Assembly: GCA_015488685.1 (NCBI GenBank) | Contig: WFNH01000042.1 | Location: 1-45,831, forward strand | DNA: 45,831 nt | Source: Marinosulfonomonas sp. | GTDB lineage: Bacteria > Pseudomonadota > Alphaproteobacteria > Rhodobacterales > Rhodobacteraceae | Reading direction: 5' to 3' | The notes under the pieces: model-generated | Seen by the model: the letters and a program-made list of their open reading frames with translations, nothing else | The model's database searches: none | What the model was told of the DNA's origin: nothing | Translations under genes and position numbers: made by a program | Shown: one piece after another, positions 41,893-45,831 of the stretch | How positions within the stretch are numbered: position 1 is the stretch's first letter | Layout: each line of letters starts with the position of its first letter

Positions 41893-42831
41893 TTAATATT
41901 TGTCAAAATAGGGAATAGCCACAGCATATTTCTCTATTTTACTATCCGGCCAGTCAAAGTATGGATCCCAACTTCCGTGCGCTTGGGTCTCATAAATGTA
42001 TCGAATACCTCGCAATATGGGTTCTCTGACTGAATCAGAAAGCATTAAGTAGTCAGGTGCATTTCTAGACCACCGAAAACACATTTGGCCCCATTTCACA
42101 TTGTGAATAATGTCATCAATAATTAATAGGGCCGTGCATTTTTCAAATGCGCCTGTTCCAGGAGTATGACCTATCAATTGGATGACTTCGGCAGGGTACC
42201 AGCGGTCATCCTCAGGGAATTTGCATAGCGGATCAGCCAGAACCTGTTTCAACGCCACAAGGTGTTCTTTTTCGTCCAGCCCAAAGTCCGCAAGTGAAAT
42301 AGCTGTCATTTCCACCTTCGACATTTTGCGCACAATTTCTCGAAGTGGCCCCAGAATCTTTTCCGGAGAAGATATTTCAAATTCATTTTCTAGCGGCGGG
42401 TTTTCCAAAATGCGAATATATTGTTGATGGAGTCTTAAATAAGCACGAAGAAAAACTACACGACGGGGTGCCGGCAGAGTTCGAATAAATACATTTAAAT
42501 CCGACCAACCCTGATCCATACTTCCAAAACCGGATTGTCCATTGAACACATCGGCCAAAAGAAACGCAATCGCAAATGTGGATGCTTGGGTGTCTTCGTC
42601 AACTTGGTAGGCGGCAATCAGTAGCGCTCGTTGAGCCTCTTCGTACCTATTATCACTAGGCAAGCCCAAGCATGGGTTGTCTAGTGACGAAATCAAAATG
42701 GCTTCAACGGCCGAAATATCATCTTGCTCGGCAAGCTTGGCAATGCGCGGTAGGGCAGATTTACAGCTTAATGCGACGGCTCTTAAATCATGTAGCAACT
42801 GAAGTTTCGGCCACCGGTTGAATCGTCGCAT
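41893..42831 (-). CDS. Unknown protein, AT-rich, directly behind dapD
   Basis: 312 aa; ATG 42831, six bases after the dapD stop and without a good ribosome site. No signal peptide or clear membrane segment. It is mostly helical, with TLPAPRRVVFLRAYLRLHQQ and EIVRKMSKVEMTAISLADFG, and ends aromatic-rich (HGSWDPYFDWPDSKIEKYAV). No family recognised. It is plainly more AT-rich than dapD before it and the gene after it, so it is probably transferred DNA that now uses the dapD transcript. Confidence 0.7.
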   Translation of the reverse strand: MRRFNRWPKLQLLHDLRAVALSCKSALPRIAKLAEQDDISAVEAILISSLDNPCLGLPSDNRYEEAQRALLIAAYQVDEDTQASTFAIAFLLADVFNGQSGFGSMDQGWSDLNVFIRTLPAPRRVVFLRAYLRLHQQYIRILENPPLENEFEISSPEKILGPLREIVRKMSKVEMTAISLADFGLDEKEHLVALKQVLADPLCKFPEDDRWYPAEVIQLIGHTPGTGAFEKCTALLIIDDIIHNVKWGQMCFRWSRNAPDYLMLSDSVREPILRGIRYIYETQAHGSWDPYFDWPDSKIEKYAVAIPYFDKY

Positions 42832-42837
42832 TTTGCA

Positions 42838-43665
42838 TCAATCCCGCAGTAACTCGTTAATGCCAGTCTTGGAGCGTGTCCGCTCGTCCACACGTTTCAC
42901 AATCACCGCGCAATAGAGGCTGATGTTGTTCTTGGTCGGCATGTTGCCCGCCACCACAACTGAATAGGGCGGCACTTCGCCATACATTACTTCGCCGGTT
43001 TCGCGATCGACGATCTTGGTCGACTGGCCGATGTAAACACCCATCCCCAGAACCGAGCCTTCGCGGACGATACAGCCCTCGACCACTTCGGAGCGCGCAC
43101 CGATGAAACAGTTGTCCTCGATGATGGTCGGACCGGCCTGCATGGGTTCCAGAACCCCGCCAATCCCCACACCGCCGGACAGATGCACGTTCTTGCCGAT
43201 CTGCGCGCAGGACCCGACCGAGGCCCATGTGTCCACCATCGTGCCCTCGTCCACATAGGCGCCAAGGTTCACAAAGGATGGCATCAGGACCACACCGGGG
43301 GCGATGAAGGCCGATTTTCGGGCAATCGCGCCGGGCACCGCGCGGAACCCCGCCGCCGCCCACTGGTTCGCGCCCCAGCCCTTGAACTTGCTGTCTACCT
43401 TGTCCCACCAGCCGGACCCTTGCGGGCCGCCTTCCATCGGTTCCATATCCTTGATGCGAAACCCCAGCAGCACCGCCTTTTTGGCCCACTGGTTTACATG
43501 CCAACTGCCATCGGCCTGCTTTTCGGCCACCCGCAATTTGCCGCTGTCCAATGCGTTTAGCGTGTCCTCAATCGCCTCGCGAACCTCGCCTGTGGTGGCG
43601 GGGGTGATGGTGTCGCGGGCGTCCCACGCGGCCTCGATGATGGTTTCCAGCTGATCATTTGACAT
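42838..43665 (-). CDS. dapD: 2,3,4,5-tetrahydropyridine-2,6-dicarboxylate N-succinyltransferase
   Basis: 275 aa, normal length. It transfers succinyl from succinyl-CoA to tetrahydrodipicolinate in the lysine/diaminopimelate pathway. The N-terminal helical domain (1-90) precedes the left-handed parallel beta-helix of hexapeptide repeats (about 105-240; [20 protein letters not shown], then [20 protein letters not shown] and [16 protein letters not shown]). Works upstream of dapE (36637-37785). The C-terminus [14 protein letters not shown] is typical. Confidence 0.97.
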   Translation of the reverse strand: MSNDQLETIIEAAWDARDTITPATTGEVREAIEDTLNALDSGKLRVAEKQADGSWHVNQWAKKAVLLGFRIKDMEPMEGGPQGSGWWDKVDSKFKGWGANQWAAAGFRAVPGAIARKSAFIAPGVVLMPSFVNLGAYVDEGTMVDTWASVGSCAQIGKNVHLSGGVGIGGVLEPMQAGPTIIEDNCFIGARSEVVEGCIVREGSVLGMGVYIGQSTKIVDRETGEVMYGEVPPYSVVVAGNMPTKNNISLYCAVIVKRVDERTRSKTGINELLRD

Positions 43666-43799
43666 GCGGCTTCTCCAATAATTCGCGGTTTAGGGATTGC
43701 TCTACACCAGTGACCGTCTGTCGGGAATAGGAAAACGCGCATCCCTGTTGCGGCTGATTAGCCCTTTTCCCCATCCGCCAACAGGCGTAAACCGCACTC

Positions 43800-44840
43800 A
43801 TGCCTTTCCAGTTGAACAGCCTTTCCGATTTAGCCACCCTGCCGTTTGATACAGTTATCGACGTGCGTTCACCTGCGGAATATGCCGAAGACCACATCCC
43901 CGGCGCGATAAACCTGCCGGTTCTGGATAACGACGAACGCGCGCGGGTGGGCACGATTTATGTTCAGGACAATCCGTTCGAGGCCCGCAAGATCGGCGCG
44001 GCACTGGTTGCCCGCAACGCGGCAAAGCATATCGAAGATCATTTGATGGATCACCCCAAGGGCTGGAAACCGCTGGTCTACTGCTGGCGCGGCGGGCAAC
44101 GGTCGGGATCGTTCACCACCATTCTGAAGCAGGTCGGCTGGCAGGCCAAAGTGGTTGAGGGCGGCTATCGCAGTTACCGGCGGCTGGTAAAACAGGCGGT
44201 TTATGACACCCCCTTTACCGCCCCCGTCACCCTGCTGGACGGCAACACCGGCAGCGCCAAGACCGAGATTTTGGCGCTGTTACAAACACGTGGTGTTCAG
44301 GTGATTGATCTGGAAGGATTGGCCAACCATCGCGGTTCACTGTTTGGCGCGATGGCGGGTGGGCAACCGTCGCAAAAGGCGTTCGAAGGGGCCTTGGCAC
44401 AGGTAATCCTTGGGATTGATCCATCACGGCCCGTGGTGATCGAGGCCGAGAGCTCCAAGGTGGGCGAGCGGATCGTGCCGCCGGTGCTGTGGGCGGCGAT
44501 GAAGAACGCGCCACGGCTTGAGGTTCAGGCACCGCTGGAGGCGCGGGCAAAGTATCTGGTGACAGCTTACCGCGATATGATCGAGGATACCGCGCGACTG
44601 ACCGAAACGCTGGACAGGTTGCGCCCCTATCATCCGGCCGAGCGGATTGAGGACTGGCATGCGCTGGCCGCATCCGGTGATATGGAGCAACTGGCAAGCG
44701 AATTGATGGCGCTGCATTATGATGCCCGCTATGGCAAGGCCCGCACCCGCACGGACGACATCACACAGTTACCTGTCACGGGGTTGGGGCCGGATGATCT
44801 GGAAGATGTGGCAGACCGGATTGCGGGATTGCTGGGCTAA
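43800..44840 (+). CDS. mnmH: tRNA 2-selenouridine synthase
   Basis: 346 aa. MnmH (SelU/YbbB) first geranylates and then replaces sulfur by selenium at the wobble 2-thiouridine of tRNA, using selenophosphate. N-terminal rhodanese domain with the active Cys95 in PLVYCWRGGQRSG, followed by a P-loop domain with GNTGSAKT (148-155). It needs the product of SelD, encoded convergently; the two stop codons overlap as CTAA (44837-44840). No selenocysteine genes (selA, selB, selC) are seen in the window, so selenium here is at least used for tRNA. Confidence 0.95.
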   Translation: MPFQLNSLSDLATLPFDTVIDVRSPAEYAEDHIPGAINLPVLDNDERARVGTIYVQDNPFEARKIGAALVARNAAKHIEDHLMDHPKGWKPLVYCWRGGQRSGSFTTILKQVGWQAKVVEGGYRSYRRLVKQAVYDTPFTAPVTLLDGNTGSAKTEILALLQTRGVQVIDLEGLANHRGSLFGAMAGGQPSQKAFEGALAQVILGIDPSRPVVIEAESSKVGERIVPPVLWAAMKNAPRLEVQAPLEARAKYLVTAYRDMIEDTARLTETLDRLRPYHPAERIEDWHALAASGDMEQLASELMALHYDARYGKARTRTDDITQLPVTGLGPDDLEDVADRIAGLLG

Positions 44841-45831
44841 GCCAGCGTTATCCCGCTGCCGTCCGTTACTTCGCCAATGATCACGGCGGGTTCGCCTGCG
44901 TCCAATAGTTTTGCAAGGATCGTTTGCGCCTGTGCCGCCGGAACCGCCGCCAACAGACCACCCGCCGTTTGCGGATCGAACAGCAGGATTTCCTGCGCTG
45001 ATTTCATCTCTGCCTGCATCTGCACCGCCGCACGGTTCGCCGCCCAGATTGTTGACCGCACACCCTGATCGGCCAGCGTTGCCGCCCCGTCCAGCAGGGG
45101 AACATCGGCCAAATTCAGGGTTGCCCCGACACCTGATCCCTTCAGCATCGTATCCAGATGCCCCGCCAGCCCAAAGCCGGTGATGTCGGTCATCGCGTGG
45201 GCCACAGGGGCCAGAATACCGGCGGCTGTATCCAGCGGATGTTCCATCATCCGGTAGGCGGCCTCAACCCAGCCCCCTTCGGCCAACAGGCGCATTTCGG
45301 CGGCCAGAATGGTGCCGGTGCCAATCGGTTTGGTCAGGATCAAAACATCGCCCGCCTGCGCGCCACTGTTGGAAATGGTGCGTTTCCCCGCAAGGCCGGT
45401 GACGGAAAACCCGATGGTCAGTTCCGCCCCCTGACTACTGTGTCCCCCCACCACTTCGGCACCGGCGGCACCAAAGGTTTCAGTCGCCGCCTGCATGATT
45501 TCGCGCAGGGTTTCGGCCTGTAGTTTAGCCCCCATACGGGGCAGGATAATGCTGGCCAGCGCCGCTTGCGGTTTGGCCCCCATCGCCCAGATGTCGCCCA
45601 TCGCGTGAATGGCAGTGATCCGCGCCATGCGGTAGTGATCGCTGACAAAGGCGCGCAGATGGTCGGTGGTCAGCACCTGCTGGCCATCGCCACAGGCCAG
45701 CACCGCAGCGTCATCGCCGGGGCCGGACAGCACATCCTTGCGCATAGTGGCGGGCAGGGTTTGCAGCACGGTTTGCAGATCGGCAGGGGCCACCTTGGCG
45801 CCGCAGCCGCCACACAGGGGCACATCGCCCA
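44837..45831 (-). CDS. selD: Selenide, water dikinase SelD (C-terminal part; runs off the window)
   Basis: At least 331 residues; the frame stays open to the right edge (residues GDVPLCGGCGAKVAP at the end), so the GTG at 45823 need not be the start. It makes selenophosphate from selenide and ATP. Marks: the active-site cysteine in CGGCGAKV, GPGDDAAVL, GGHSSQGAELTIGF and the ITGFGLAGHL region. In classical SelD the loop is GCGCK/GCGUK; the GCGAK form, with sequence continuing upstream, fits the Rhodobacterales proteins in which SelD is fused behind an NADH-dehydrogenase-like flavoprotein. That N-terminal part would be outside the window. Convergent with mnmH. Confidence 0.93.
   Translation of the reverse strand, partial: GDVPLCGGCGAKVAPADLQTVLQTLPATMRKDVLSGPGDDAAVLACGDGQQVLTTDHLRAFVSDHYRMARITAIHAMGDIWAMGAKPQAALASIILPRMGAKLQAETLREIMQAATETFGAAGAEVVGGHSSQGAELTIGFSVTGLAGKRTISNSGAQAGDVLILTKPIGTGTILAAEMRLLAEGGWVEAAYRMMEHPLDTAAGILAPVAHAMTDITGFGLAGHLDTMLKGSGVGATLNLADVPLLDGAATLADQGVRSTIWAANRAAVQMQAEMKSAQEILLFDPQTAGGLLAAVPAAQAQTILAKLLDAGEPAVIIGEVTDGSGITLA

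Noticed and set aside
1-45831. CRISPR array
   Set aside because: No regularly spaced repeats were seen anywhere, despite the Cas4-like nuclease domain at 6660-7335.
44837-45831. Selenocysteine codon in selD
   Set aside because: The active-site position reads Cys (TGC) in frame; there is no in-frame TGA.

Overview
The window looks like a chromosome segment of an alphaproteobacterium, most likely a Rhodobacterales (Roseobacter/Paracoccus-type) species. Reasons: the gene set (leuB and leuCD, rsfS-rlmH-gpmI-lytM-ctpA-rppH, dapE-rnr, dapD, mnmH facing selD), the GC-rich core with many ATGA/TGATG overlaps, and the style of the tyrosine recombinase next to tRNA-Pro. This assignment is inferred from gene content and composition; no search was run.

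Left third, 1 to about 11643: an integrated, defence-type island. It opens in the end of an IS3-family insertion sequence. A leftward operon follows: a GIY-YIG endonuclease, a 1097-aa nuclease/exonuclease/helicase fusion, a DUF4357-bearing McrB-type AAA+ GTPase and an McrC-type nuclease. The last three are joined by ATGA stop/start overlaps. Facing away from the operon are a WYL-domain regulator and a HEPN-domain protein (RX4H motif), then a short leader ORF, a small winged-helix excisionase-like protein and a tyrosine recombinase. The recombinase ends 119 bases from the 3' end of a tRNA-Pro(CGG) gene, the probable attachment site. The best candidate for a new system is the nuclease-helicase + McrB + McrC cassette, perhaps with the GIY-YIG protein and the WYL/HEPN pair: a type IV restriction core with its own helicase and extra nucleases.

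Middle, 11644 to 24358: core genes. tRNA-Pro, a DUF2167 membrane protein, leuB, a LysR regulator diverging from an NAD-dependent epimerase, an EEP-family hydrolase coupled to a membrane protein, and leuCD (leucine synthesis). Then a small lipoprotein with a 31-nt palindrome behind it, an MscS channel coupled to an amidase, and rsfS-rlmH (ribosome silencing and 23S rRNA methylation).

Right half, 24359 to 45831: an AT-rich zinc-ribbon gene of unknown function sits between rlmH and gpmI. gpmI is coupled to a degenerate LytM (EnvC-like) factor and followed by a CtpA protease, rppH and a small secreted protein. Next come an MltB-type lytic transglycosylase, a YafY-type regulator divergent from a GST, and a leftward operon dapE-GNAT-DUF2064-rnr. 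A GluR0-like receptor channel follows, then a MerR regulator divergent from a small membrane protein, a double aspartyl-protease-like secreted protein, a HAD phosphatase, a small unknown, a second AT-rich unknown gene directly behind dapD, and the convergent pair mnmH/selD (2-selenouridine in tRNA). selD runs off the right edge.
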